The notes under the pieces were generated by a model. The model worked only from the letters and a program-made list of their open reading frames with translations. It ran no database searches and was not told the origin of the DNA. DNA of 64,000 nucleotides from Azadirachta indica (Eukaryota > Streptophyta > Magnoliopsida > Sapindales > Meliaceae), in NCBI GenBank assembly GCA_022749755.1, contig CM040453.1:1324102-1388101 (forward strand), given 5' to 3'. Within the stretch, counting starts at the first letter, position 1. Every line of letters starts with the position of its first letter. Made by a program: the position numbers and the translations under genes. Of the stretch, positions 33,258-46,095 are shown piece by piece.

Positions 33258-34341
33258 TGTTGTGTCTAAAATGGTCTGCAATGAAGTCGAAGAATTTTGG
33301 AACTCAATTTATAGGGGAAAGGCAGCATTACTGTGAATGGAGAACAAATCTTTTCATTAAATAATTGGTAATCTGGAATTTGGTAATTTCCAAAAGGTGC
33401 TTTCAAATTTTATATTACATTCATGTTCTTATCGAATTTGAAAACATACATTGCATTTCCTCGATTTTATTTCCTTCTTCGGATTTAGGCAGATTTTTAT
33501 TACCAAATAGATTTCGTTTCTAGTTATATTTCCATTTAAATAAATTAAACAGCACAGATATAATTCCTTAAATGCTTTATATGAAACAGTGGTAAGAATT
33601 TTAAAGCATTAATCTTATCCATTGGACGAATTGATGATTTGGAAACATTGCGTATAATTTTTCTTACTTTTTTAACTTTTAATAATCGAGTTCAACCCGA
33701 AGAAAGAAAGAATGAAAATTTTATCATATTGACTTGATATGATCTTTTCTCTTTCTCTCACTACATATGGCGTTCATCAGACTCGCCTAACCAACCATTT
33801 AATTCATACTTCCCCCGAAAAAATGAATAACTACTATGTAAGTTTTTTACATCATCGTTTTATTTTTTAAAAATAAGCTTTATTGTTTAAAAAAATAAAA
33901 ATAAAAAAGAAAAAGAAAAAGAAAAAGAAAAAGATTCTTTTACCCGTATCTGGTTAAACAAGTTCAAAATGATCAGTCATCATAATTTCCATTAGAATAA
34001 TTTTTTCACTTCTTGTTCATTGCAAATTGGTTGATTTTCAAGTGGCTTGCTACCAGAAGCAGTGGAGATTAAGCAAGCTGTAATATTATTGTCCAATCAT
34101 CTCTATTGATCATTACTCCAGGAAAAAGATAAAAAGGCAAAGAAAAACAGAGGATAAATCAGACCAGAGTTTCAAGATGAGATTATAGGGACCAAAAAAG
34201 AAACCCATCCAACCAAAATACACAACAAAAGTTTTGGCGTTCTTATTTAAGGTAAAAGTTTCATCAGGTCACACACTCGAGCATATAGACTAAAATAGAT
34301 TCGTCACATCATGTACTTATTATAGTTTGCGCAAACGCGGT
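33258..34341. other. spacer between DEFL-6 and CSD1
   Basis: AT-rich DNA with an AAAAAG hexamer array at about 33898-33935. The last 300 bp is CSD1 3'UTR territory on the minus strand. No gene seen. Confidence 0.45.
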
Positions 34342-35895
34342 TCATCCTTGGAGACCAATGATGCCTGCAAAGACAAATAAGTTAATTAGTGATCACCAAT
34401 CACTAGTTTGGAAACACATACATGGTTCCATTATCAAAAGTCAAATAATGCATCAAGGAAATTTAGAACATTGCAAAGGCACAACTTAAACCTTATGAAA
34501 AAGGATGGATGGGCCAGCAAGCAAAAAGGGTTCTAGCACCCTCTAACAAATGAAAAATTATTTTGTTCAATGTGATTAAAGGTAGTATACTTACCGCAAG
34601 CTACTCTGCCACCAGCATTTCCAGTGCTTTTGCTGAGCTCATGCCCACCTGAGACAGAAGAATATTTTTAACGATTTGGAAATAAGAGGCAAAAGACATG
34701 TTCATAACTAAATTATAAATATCTGCTCAAAGAAGCATGATTCACAGATCATGGAACGCAGACACAAACTTCTAAGATACTATTGTTACAGCTTACTCAA
34801 CCTCTACTTAAGAAAATGATTTGAAAGTTGAACATTTCATCTGACACATCTGATTATTGCTTTCTAGCCACTATGCTTCATACAAATCAAAACAACAATG
34901 AAATAAATCAGCCTGGAGAAAAGACTCTCAAAGTCAGAAAATTTTCTATATTACCCTTGCCAAGATCATCAGGATCTGCGTGAGCCACAACAGCCCTTCC
35001 AATAATGGAGTTTGGTCCAACAAGAGGAATCTGCAAAAGTATTCCAGTGGAAAGCCAAAGTTCACTGGAGGTCCTTCAATATAATTAAAAGAAACATAAC
35101 AAAGAGTAAAGTGACAAGGAGATGAAACAAATACCTGCTTGTCAACAATTGTGAAATTAACAGTACCTGAACCACACATGAACCAGAAAAGAGTTAAATG
35201 AGCAAAACAACTATGAAACACCATAGATGAACTAACCATAAAATGAAAGTGTCAATGAAGCACAAGTGTCTATAGCAATATGGCCAGAGGAAAAGTAATG
35301 GCTTGGTATAACAATTGGAGAAAAACAATGTGCAATAGTTAATAAAGAGTACAATGAATATAAATGTGTAATTCTGTTAAAACATTTTATACAGATGGTC
35401 CATAGGATAATATCTGTGCTATAGATACATACCATCATCTCCAACATTGACATTTCCTAAATCACCAGCATGACGGTTCTCATCCTCTGGGGCACCGTGT
35501 TCCTTTCCAGCAGGATTAAAGTGTGGTCCTGCAAAGAGATAAGCATTTGATGAACTAAGGACTTCCATGAAAACAAGGTGGGTTTTGTAATCCCTGATTT
35601 TCCTTCCAAGACACCGTCAGTCAGGGGGCCATACCAGTCGACATGCAACCATTTGTTGTGTCCCCAAGGGCGTGAACATGGAATCCATGAAGACCAGGCT
35701 TGAGGCCAGAGATGCTTCCAGTTACAGTTGTTGGGCCTGAAAAAAAAAAACAATGATATTATTTTGGACATCAAAAAGAGCAATTAGTTTCAGAACCAAC
35801 CAAACAGAGATTAAATTACCATCTCCTTCCTGGGTAAAGAAGATAGTTCCCTTCACATTCTCACTGCCACCAAGGACAGCAACTGCTTTCACCAT
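34342..35895 (-). CDS. CSD1: cytosolic Cu/Zn superoxide dismutase
   Basis: Seven coding exons: 35895-35820, 35736-35635, 35528-35433, 35166-35135, 35030-34955, 34648-34595, 34364-34342. They sum to 459 nt (152 aa), the normal length for the cytosolic enzyme. It dismutates superoxide to peroxide and oxygen. Metal ligands are all present: HVH (copper), PHFNP (bridging His), [11 protein letters not shown] (zinc His and Asp) and VVAHADPDD. The disulfide Cys pair (NGCMST, RVACGI) and the active-site Arg are there. The start [10 protein letters not shown] and the absence of a transit peptide support the cytosolic CSD1 type. The coding exons are preceded by a 5'UTR intron of about 1 kb (36930-35909) with the first UTR exon ending at 36931. 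Confidence 0.96.
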
Positions 35896-35902
35896 CGTGC
35901 TA

Positions 35903-36945
35903 TGTGATCTGAACATATAATATGTAATTTAGTTATGTACTTTGTCCAAGTACAAAACTCATTAACATTCAACATACATAGTAGCAATACTGCCAGAAAC
36001 AGGGAGGGAAAAAAAAACCTTACAATTATGCCAACATCAATTGGAGAAGCAAGAAAAAAGAATCACCCAACATATAATTTCAGCTTAGTCAGGAGAATCA
36101 TGCAAAAGATAAATTGCAGCTGGTTTTGAACATTATTGCAGCACATTGACCTTTAAAAGTATTAAACAGATTTTTCCACCAAATTAAATTTTGCACCAGA
36201 CATGCCTCAACTAGTTGGCAGTACCAAAGACACCAACAAAAAGAGGGAACCATACTCCTATCACTGAAAGGTACAAACACATGAACAAATCTCCAGCAAA
36301 TTTTGAGTGGCAATTAATTCCCACGGAACAAATACTGCAAAGCTTCACTTTTCACCACTTGTCCATTGATCAGACATAAATAGGAATTAATAATCAATAC
36401 TCCCTACTGAATTAAATGCAAAGAAATTCTTCAAATAGCTGAGGTGATATTATAACTGAATCCCCACAAAAAAAAAAATGAGCCTTCACTGTCGTGCATA
36501 AGTGATAAAAAACCTTGCCTCCTTTTTTTCTTCTCTTTCCTGGACTACTCCCACAAGGGAAAGAATCGTTTCCATCCTAACTCCAATCACACACTATATA
36601 GCTCAAAAGGGTTCCCTTTCTCTTCTTTTACAGTAAGAAAGAAGGAAAGAAATAAGGTGTTAAAAAAATTATAGTCATCATCAGTTAACTCACCTTGAGC
36701 AAAGAAAAACCGATGAGATCTGTGAACAAACAGGTTAATCCATAAGCATACAGAGCAAAACAAACTAACACTCAAGTTCAGATCTTTAAACAGAAAAACA
36801 TAAACTCAACGCATACACATCATCAAAACCCCAGAAAAAAATACATAAAAAGCATACCAATCAGATCAAAAACTAGTAAAAATGATCCACCTTATGAGAC
36901 CAAAAATAACAGAAAGAAAATGAAGAATACCTCAGGACACCCCTT
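35903..36945 (-). promoter_or_regulatory. split miR398 target site in the CSD1 5'UTR
   Basis: The first UTR exon ends AAGGGGTGTCCTGAG (36945-36931). The next begins ATCACATAGCACG (from 35908), just before the ATG. After splicing, the first 15 bases and ATCACA form a 21-base site that pairs with miR398 as I know it, with two mismatches by my count. CSD1 is a known miR398 target through its 5'UTR in Arabidopsis. Here no contiguous site exists in the DNA; it is made only by splicing. Confidence 0.75.
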
Positions 36946-37018
36946 TAAGAGAGACGAAAAGACTCACTATAGAAAGATAGAGAAACCAAACGAGTGAAAT
37001 GGCTGTGTGAGTTTTGAT

Positions 37019-37031
37019 CGTTTTATAGGAG
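37019..37031 (-). promoter_or_regulatory. TATA box of CSD1
   Basis: CTATAAAACG on the minus strand lies about 85 bp before the first 5'UTR exon's donor and just upstream of a pyrimidine-rich leader (ACTCACACAGCC...). This fits a transcription start near 36995-37000. Confidence 0.55.
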
Positions 37032-38523
37032 TCTGTGAACAACAGCGATAAAGAATATAATCAGTGTTGTTGTAAGGTTCTAGGCTTTATCTTCTTCACC
37101 TACCGCTTTAGGCTGAAATTGCTAATTACCCTTTTACGATTTCAGTTTGTTATTGTTTTGTGGGCTTCAAATTGGGCTTGGACTCACTGAAGCTTGAGAA
37201 ATTAATAAAGTTCAGAATTGATTAATTTTTATTATAATTCAATAATATTTTTGTGGATTTCAATGTGATTTAACCTTAATAAAATGAATAATCCATTTTT
37301 TACTATTTTAAAGTTTAATTTGAAACGAATGTTTACAAGAAATTTTTCGCTGAAGTTTATATTCTTTATAGAAAATCATTTCTACGACATGGTTACAACT
37401 TACAATTTACAAGGAGACTAGCTATTTAATATAATTATCTTGCTTCTTGTTTACATTCTCAATCCATTTCAATATTATATTTAAATGAAAGAAATGAACC
37501 AATCTTATACAAATTTGACTAATTTTACAATATTTTAAAGTGATGGAATCTTTGTGTTCACACGAACATGCAATAAATTATTGTAATAATTATTTTATAA
37601 TGATCAGATTATAGTAATTTAATAATGAGACTTTCTTTTAGATTGTATATCATATCATTTTAAGTGTTCATTAATATATTAAAAAAAAAAAAGAAAAATT
37701 TTATATTTTTAACATTGGGATAGTCTTGATGCTCAGCTCACAAAATTTGAAATCTCCGAGAACCTCTGTTTTGTAGCTACCTACCCAGGAAAAGTGGAAG
37801 TAATTTAACCCTTTTAGTTTGATGACAAGTAAGTAATAAAGATATTTTATATTATTTATCAATCATGCAATTTCTGACCACTTATTTCGTTCTCTTAAAT
37901 TACCAAACAATTCAATTGGCAGCACCCACAATTAATATTCAATTGCGTAACAGTGGAAGAGATTGGATTCTCTTTTGCCAATCAGTCATAGAATATGCAA
38001 TATTTGCGGCTCACACGAGACCCAGATAAATTGACAACTGCCATTCCTTACAATTATCTGTCTAGCTTGCTTGATTTTTTTGATTTTTTTTTTTCAAATA
38101 AAAGAAGTAAATTTAAAGAAAATGATCAATACTTGAGGTGAATTTTTAGTAATAATTATTATTCAAAATGTCTTTAAAAAGTGACCATTTTAAAATTTTT
38201 TGAAGTAAAATATTCCTGCATGAATATATTTGGTAGTCATTTTTAAAAAATTTTTATGAGAATATTTTAGTCTAAATTAATATTTTTGTAATATATATTA
38301 TATGACGGTCATTTAAAAAAATTAATAACCAATATTTATTACTGTTAAAAATTTTCCGTAAAAGAAAGATTACTTCAGTCCCCAGTAACACGAAATGCCT
38401 AAAAACAATAGAAATCTCTTGTTGACTATGTAAGTTTAATCTCTTCTAGTTGAACAAACATAGAGAAGTAAGAGATCCTTACAATTTTAAAGATGAATAA
38501 ATATCAATATCAATTTGGGTTTA
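37032..38523. other. intergenic region, CSD1 promoter and SCD2 3' side
   Basis: AT-rich, low-complexity DNA. No coding sequence, RNA gene or clear repeat found. Confidence 0.45.
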
Positions 38524-41500
38524 TTAGAAGTCGGACTCTATGTGTGATTTCATGTCTTGCTCAAGCCCTTTGCGGGATGCTTGCCATAGCTGGCTCTCCA
38601 GACCTAACTTCCGGAGCTCTGAAAGGCCACGTTCAACTGTGGAGAAATGCATCAACATATATATAGAGCCAAATTTAACTTTGCGAGGAAAGAGGGATGA
38701 GAAAGAGAGAGAGAGAGAGAGTAGTACCTTCAACTGCATCATGTGAGCTTGAAGATCGATTGCTGTGCTCAATCCAGAATCGTAGTCTATCATCTGCTAT
38801 GTCTGGTTCCAGCCCATGATTTATAGCTCTTCTCCAAAAATATGCAAGCCAAGCCTGCAGCGCCAGTATGTATATCAACCAAACATCCAAGAGTTAATGC
38901 CTTGCCTGCGGAAAATCATAGAAATTTTGCATACCTGCTTAAACTGCGTATCTTCGGACTCCTCTTGAGTCAATTCTGAAAAATAATGGTTCACTTTTAA
39001 GTAATTCTATGCCATGAACATGTCTGTAAACAAGTAGTGGAGAAGGACAAACTAGGATATTGTGTTAATGCTAAATTTACCAAAGGCTTCAAACTGTCCC
39101 TCGGATGGTAGCTTCACTTCATCTATTCACAAGAGGAACAAAAATGGTCAAGCGTCCAGATTATTGAGTAATTTTAAAATGGTAAGCTGAATCATAGAGA
39201 TTGTACAAAGAGTCTGACTAGAAAAGTCCAGATATTTAATTAATGACAATAGATAATTAAATAAACAAGCAATTCAAGGCATAAAAGGTAACGTATTCAG
39301 AACAGAGTGAATGTCCAAGGTCACTGGGGAAGAATCTTCCAGACCATGAATTACATAGAAATTTTCGTACCAGACTTCAGATGATTTGCTCGTCGAATTT
39401 GAGCCATGGCAAGTGCAACTGCATCCTCTACCTTCATTAGGAACAAAAAATAAAAATGAGAAATCATGAGCTAAGAGTTTTTCTTGAACAAATCAACTTA
39501 ATCATTAATTATTTCAAAAGGAAGCAGAATATATATGCACAATGCATGCATAATCACATCAAGTGAAAAATGCGTTATATTCCTGAACATTTTTTGTCAG
39601 CAGAATTATCAAATGCAAGCAAGGTATGACAGAAACCTTTAGTAAAGCCAGTTCTCGCAGACCCTTCTCCACTAAAAGCATACTCTCGATATGTCCCTCT
39701 CCGGAAATTTCTTTCAAGTCTTCGAGAACTTTTTCCCTTTCTTCCGCAGCATTGGTCTCTGTTCAGCAAGAATACAAAAAGAAGACAGTGAGCGAAATTG
39801 AGGCACTCAAAAATAGAAGAGTAAAAGGCATGGAGTATGAAGCAAACTTCAAAGTGTAAGCTAGAAATCCATTCCCAATCAAGCTTTCAAATTCAACCTC
39901 CACATGATTAAAAAAAAGAAAAAAAAAAAAGACACGGTGACAAACAAGACATATATCCGGAATGATTGTGACCTGATGAATTCTCCTCTTTGGCTCTCTG
40001 TCCAGCAGCCAATACAATTTCAACTGGAAGAGGTGCAAATGATGACCAGTAGTCATACTTCGCTTTAGCAATCTCTGCATGGACACCTGCACAAATTGAA
40101 TGTGAAAGAAGCTTGCAGTCACATACCTTTAAAAATGTACCTGATCCATCAGCTTTTGTCTATAGACAAGAAAATTCTTAGTCTAAATGTTTGAAAATAA
40201 TTTACCGTGCTGAACACATAGGTTCCAATACCGAGCAAGCCAACACCTCTTTAAAACAACCTCTTCCTAAAATAATAACTGCAAATCACATAACTATGAC
40301 ATAAAGAAGTTGAGAAAAAATAAATAGAAGAAAAGAGAGCCATGCTATAGTGGAATAAAATCAAAACCATCTCTTCGTGAGTCAGTATCATTCTCTGAGC
40401 CATGTTTCGAAGTGCTCTAATTTCATCTTCCGCTTGTTGCAGCAGCTCCAGAGCGGATGATGCCTCATCCCTAGCAGTCTAATATTATTAAACAAGTGTA
40501 TTATAAAATGTTCGGAAAGACACATTGGTTGATATGACGCATTAAAAAATGGAAAAAGTTCAAATAAAAAATCCGAAAATATAATTTCTGAATACCTCAG
40601 CTTCTGTCTTAAGAGCAGAAATATCCTCAGTTTTACTATGATTCTGTGTTGCAACTTTCAGAGCAGCCTGAGACAGAAAAAAAGGAGAGGAAACCTTTTT
40701 AAGCCAATAGTATAAAATTTTAAGCAAATTGCTTGACTACTACTTATAATACACACCTCCCTTTGCTGCAGGGCTGCCTCCTTTCTGAAGAGTAAAACAA
40801 ACTCAAGATTAGCATACAAGAGACTGATACCGCAGCATATAACATACGCATAAATTAACATTAAAACTTGCCTGCTTAAAAGGCGGGCTTCTAGTGTTAC
40901 ACCTTCTCCTAGATTAGCGACCTTAAGAAAAATTTTATAAATTAATAAAGGATAGACAAAAATATTTAAATAGATCTTGCCAATGTTAATGCAGAGGCCT
41001 GCAAAATCATAGATAAAAAATATGCTAACCATTTTCTCCTGTCTGCTTACCATTTTCAGAGAAGAGAGCAACAAGCCACTGCAACTGCTGTTGCTCTCGT
41101 AAATTTAAAAATCTTTAACCAGAATCTTATCACTAACATGGGGAAAGCATATATCTGCCAATACGATAAAGAAAAAATGGAAATTTAGTAAAAAAAAAAA
41201 AACAGGTTACCTGTTTCTCAAGTTGTCGAGCTCTTGCTTCTGCTTCCTCACACCTCTCCTCTGCAAGTTGAAGCTGAGGAGACACATATCAGTAATATCA
41301 TAACAGATTGCCAAATCATAATATAAATGACAATAACAACATAATCAAACTGGAAAAATATCGTTTTCGGCATCATATTTTGTTGAGTGAATGGTGCTGT
41401 AACAGCAATAACCACGCAATGGTACTCTTCTTTCTTTCTTTTCATTCGAGGATCACTATTGCATCACCTTCAGTCGTTTCATTAATAGCAAGTAGGAGAA

Positions 41501-44500
41501 AATTGATGCACATGAGAAAGACATGATTCATCTAAGAATGAGCTTCTGATAAACTTGCAAACTCAAACAATTGCACCATAATATGAACCGTATAAAAAAT
41601 GGCATCACCTTTGCAAGTAAACCATCATTTTCTTCCTGGACGATATCAAGCTGCCATAAGATTACTACCTCATGAGTACAACGTCCAGACAGATAAAAAC
41701 TAAGCCAGATCATGATTGCCAAACATATAAACTTGAAACTCTTGAGATGATTAAATATAATAAAATGAAGATATGCTTAAGAAGGAAGGAAAACCGAAAA
41801 CCAGATGTAATATACGTTAACAAATTAATCTTATTCTAATTTAAAGGAGCTAAAAACCATGGACCTTAGAAGCACAGATGTAATATGTAATCAATTGCGA
41901 AGTGCATACCTCATCTTGTAGAGCAGAAGCAGAACGCTGATTGCCAACTTCCATAAAGTTTGTATTTCCCAAATCCATTGACAATCTGCTTATTGACAGA
42001 AACTACATAATTTGTTAGACAAAATGCACTTATAGAAGTGCATAAGGAACCAAAAACGCAGACAGTAACATGATGTCAGACATGCAGGAATGGAAAGTAT
42101 ATAAGTCACTCAAGAGAAAAGCATTGTGCAATTAATACTTGATATCAGAGCAAAGCTGAATTCTTGAAGTTTCAATTAAGGCACGGAGTGCTCATATCTG
42201 TAGCTATATAGAAGCAGAAGAATGTACGAGTTTTTCACAGAAATTATATATATTTTTTTTTCATGAAAACATTTCATGTTGCCCAAAATAACATTACTCG
42301 AGTATTTAAGACAATTATCATGCTGTGAAGCATGCAAGATTCAAATTGAACGAAGTGAATTACCTCGCTGTCTTGATCAGATATCTAAACTTCTAGGAAG
42401 GGATCAGGACAAAATCCACTAACATAAAAATGATGGCATTGAAAAAAGTAACAATTCAAGACTTAACCCTTACCCAAAGAATAAGAAGAAGAAATATGTA
42501 ATGGTACTAATGATATAATTAGAGCAGTAACCTGTAAAATACCTTTTATCCCTCCGTTTTTCAACAGGAATCTCTGATGGATTTGCAGACGAAGCAGGCC
42601 TCAGAGATTTAGGTGCAGCGGACGGTCCTGGTTTGCTTCTGAAATTTGAGTTAACAGCTGATGTAGATTGAGCAGATGGAGGTTGCTCTATGGAATCACC
42701 TGATTGAGAAGACAGACTGGCGGTTCTAGAATGAGCAGATTCTGCAGAGCGGGTGGTCTGGGATGGTCGTTCAACTGAAGTCAAAGGAACTGATGATGGT
42801 TGTTCTACGGAGTTAACGGATAAATATGCTCGAGCACCTGATGTCGAATGTCCAGAAGGAAGTTCCTCTTTATTCATGCGAACTGACTATTGACATTAAA
42901 GATAGTTATGAAATCTTCAAAAATTGGCCAACTTCAGAATAAACTGCCATTGCTCCAATTCTAAAATTAAACAAAAATCTGAAGTTATAACAGCTGGTAA
43001 GCCAATTACCATAGGAGAAGGTTGCCGCATCGCCCTTCCACCGGCATTACCAGTGGCCGTCTTGCTCGCCAACTTAGAAGAGTATGAAAGGTCATCCACA
43101 TCATTTTCTTCCACCGGCTTTGTTTGCTTCTGGGCTGTAGTTTTGATCTGTGCTTCATGATGTTCAAAGTAAGAACTTTTACATCTACAATATCGACTTC
43201 CAAATTGACACTCATAGACACTTACATTAGGAGAGTGCGAACGCATGGCCCTTCCACCAGCAAGCCCAATGCTTGCTTTGCCACTCACCAAATCGTACTC
43301 ATAGCTGTCATCATTGTCTTCATCGGTAATTAATTGGCTTGCTGTCTCCTGTTTTTGTCTCTGAGCTGTCGATTTGGCCTGTTCTTCATTACGTAAGTCA
43401 GTATAAAATCAATATGGATATGATCCTCCAAGCTTTCAAACTAAAGGAGCAAATAAATTTGATTAAAAATGAACTACAATTTCTAGCTTAGGATGAGATG
43501 GTGATAGCAAAACTTATTACAATACACAAATTAGCTCAATCTATTGTTTGTTATTTGAAATTTATGCTTCTTCTACAGCATTATCTTAAGAGATATAATA
43601 CATGACAAAAGTCTAAATCAATACCATAGTAGGCTGTGACCGCATGGACTTTCTACCAGCATAACCCATGCTTGACATGTTGCTCTGCTCTCTGCTATTT
43701 CCGTAGTCCTCATGTTTGTTCTCATCGGCTGGATGGTTCACTACCTCCTGTTTATACTTTTGAGGTGTAGCTTTGATCTGCACATCACTACCTAAGTTAA
43801 TTGGAAACCTATATGAACACAATATAGCTGAGCCAAGAATCTAAATCAACAGTTAGATATAGTTACCAAAGGAGAGGGTGATCGCATGGACCTTCCCCCG
43901 GCAAGCCCAGTGCTTGTTTTACCAGCCACTACGCCATGATCATAATCCTCATCCTTATCCTCATTAGCTGGTTGGTTCACCGGCTCCTGCTTATACTTTT
44001 GAGGGGTACTTTTAGTCTGTGCTTCATCATGTAACTCAATATAAGAACATCTATGAATCTCAAACCATAACTATCAGTACACACCCAGAAAATTTATGCT
44101 TCTTGTATAGCAATAAATCAATATTCATAGACAGTTACCAGAGGAGAGGATGACCGCATGGACCTTCCACCAGCTAGCCCGATGCTAGCTCTGCCGCTAA
44201 CACTATTATAGTGGTAATCATCGTCATTGTCTTCATTAGCTTGTTGGTGTTGCTGTGGCATCTCCTGCTTGGGCCTTTGAGGCGTAGTATTAGTCTGCAC
44301 TTCAATATGTATGTCATAACCCATTTCAATAAATACATCAACAACAACCTTCCACATCAATCGTCATAGACAAATTACCAGAGGAGAGGGTGACCGCATA
44401 GACCTTCCACCAGCATGTCTAAGACTCGCCTTCGCGTAATCGTAGTTCTCATTATTGTTTGCATCGGTTTCTTGCTTATTCTTTTGAGGTATATTTTTGT

Positions 44501-45163
44501 TCTATGTTTCATTATAAAAACTCAAATTAATACAAGAAATTATGTCAAATTTCTGGATTGAGTACAACGCAATGTAAATGCATATTACCGCAGGAGCGCG
44601 CGACTGCATTGCTCTTCCCCCAGCAAGCCCAATGCTTGCCTTACCACTCACCAATCCAAAATCATAGTCCTCGTCGTTAACATCATCATCCGGTGGGAGG
44701 GTCACCATTTGTGTCCGCTTTTGATGCATCGGTCTTTTCTGCAACTCATAGTTTCAATCTACGTAAGAACTTATTACTTTCGTGTTTCCAATTTCCAGGA
44801 ATAAGTTAAATAATAAAAAAACCTTTTTTTTTATACCAGGGGAGACCGCGGCCGCATTGCTCTTCCACTGCCACTACTACCAGCAAGTCCAATAACTCCA
44901 GTGCCAGCGGCAGCATAATCATGAGAATGATCGTCGTCGTCGTCGTCATCATTCTCATTAGAGGGCTTATGCGCCATCACCGCGGCTAATCGTTGGGCTG
45001 CGGCTTTTGTCTGAGCTTTTCTCACATTCGAGACTCCAACGCCAACTGATCCTGACCTCACGTGCACGTGCCGTTGAGGTGACGCCCCCGGCGATGACGG
45101 AGCGTCTCCTGAATATATGTTCGTTTTCTGTCGTATATACACCGGTTTCATTCTATTTTCCAT
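38524..45163 (-). CDS. SCD2: SCD2-like coiled-coil protein with an expanded repeat region
   Basis: I place 24 exons: 45163-44837, 44738-44589, 44501-44379, 44294-44139, 44016-43867, 43777-43625, 43378-43226, 43147-43010, 42886-42543, 41985-41910, 41650-41609, 41273-41211, 40921-40872, 40784-40757, 40667-40596, 40478-40368, 40266-40206, 40086-39973, 39758-39637, 39431-39371, 39122-39081, 38975-38935, 38854-38728, 38636-38524. The sum is 2817 nt (938 aa) with all phases consistent. The N-terminus ([28 protein letters not shown]) and the coiled coil ([59 protein letters not shown]) match STOMATAL CYTOKINESIS DEFECTIVE 2. In Arabidopsis that protein acts with SCD1 in clathrin-linked trafficking and cytokinesis; it is much shorter there (about 580 aa as I recall). 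The excess comes mainly from seven repeated exons. The intron after 40872 has a GC donor (CAG|GCAAGT). Confidence 0.9.
43010..44738 (-). repeat. seven tandem homologous exons within SCD2
   Basis: Exons 2-8 (44738-44589, 44501-44379, 44294-44139, 44016-43867, 43777-43625, 43378-43226, 43147-43010) are 123-156 nt long, all multiples of three. Each starts and ends at a codon boundary. Each encodes a Lys/Gln-rich head (T-PQ-KQE type), an acidic middle, and a [22 protein letters not shown] tail. The end of exon 1 (VIGLAGS...[10 protein letters not shown]) is an eighth tail. Introns keep similar ends (CTG|GTAA, GCACAG|), so whole exon-intron units were duplicated. Confidence 0.9.
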
Positions 45164-45549
45164 GGCTAATGCAAAAAAAAAAAAAGAAAGAAAAAAAGAA
45201 AAACAGTTTAGAACTATCTGCAATTCAAATATGTAATTTCTGTCATTGATGATGAACGACAAATAAAATAATCTGATTTGCAAGGATTTGGTAGAAGCAA
45301 AATTATTTTTTGGAAAATGTGTTTGAATGGGATGAAATAAGAGGGGAATGGGAAAGAAGGTGATCCGGTGGTCAAGGCAAAAAAGGAGGGAAACAAATGT
45401 GGAGGTTTTAACGGTCAGAATCCTTGAAGATTGTAAAACTAAGTTTTTCCTTTAAAATTACATAATTAGCCCTCAATAGATTGCAAGAAAACTTTTTAAA
45501 AATATTATTAACATAAGAAATGTGAAGCTTCAAAATATTTGTACTAAGC
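45164..45549. other. SCD2 5' region
   Basis: 5'UTR and promoter side of SCD2, with an A/G-rich run (45175-45205). No further gene seen. Confidence 0.4.
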
Positions 45550-46095
45550 CTAAGTGTATATTACAAAAAGTATAATTTTCAGCATATATATATGTATATG
45601 TATACCGGCAGATGAAACCTGGACTGCGTTTTGGTTTCGGTTGATGTAAAAAGTATAACCATGTTGCAGGTGTGGGATACGTGGGCGGAGTGGAATATAT
45701 ATGAGGATAGAATGCTCTACTGTCCTTTCTGTCGGCAACTTTAATGTTGAACTAATGGAGTGGTAAATACTTCGATATCGATCCATCATCAATAGGCGAA
45801 AATATATTTCCTGACGCGTTGATGGAGTCAGATGGAAAACCTTTAATGTGTCATTTTGATTTTGATCAGTGGCATATTCATTTTTTAAGGTTTGATCCGT
45901 CGAAGATGAACGATGAGACGATAAAGTATTGTTTTTGCGTCTTTCACCGATGGCTGTATCAGTAGAAAAAGGAATTGAATTAGCAGGCACAATGCATTGG
46001 CTTGATTGCTCCTCTTTATCACATGATTTTTTATATTTATCGTGATTGGAAAGAATATGACCAGACCCTGATCAAAATTTGGATTCATCCTCCTC
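45550..46095 (-). pseudogene. unrecognised open frame with a WW-like end, probably a relic
   Basis: The frame 45990-45550 (146 codons) is polar and Ser/Thr-rich (SSHRSSSTDQTLK). It then reads YTFYINRNQNAVQV, which loosely resembles the second half of a WW domain, though the signature Trp residues are missing. In the same frame upstream, a stop interrupts an acidic stretch (EEDESKF, stop, then SGSGHILS). I do not recognise the family with confidence. It may be a decayed gene or a chance frame. Confidence 0.25.
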
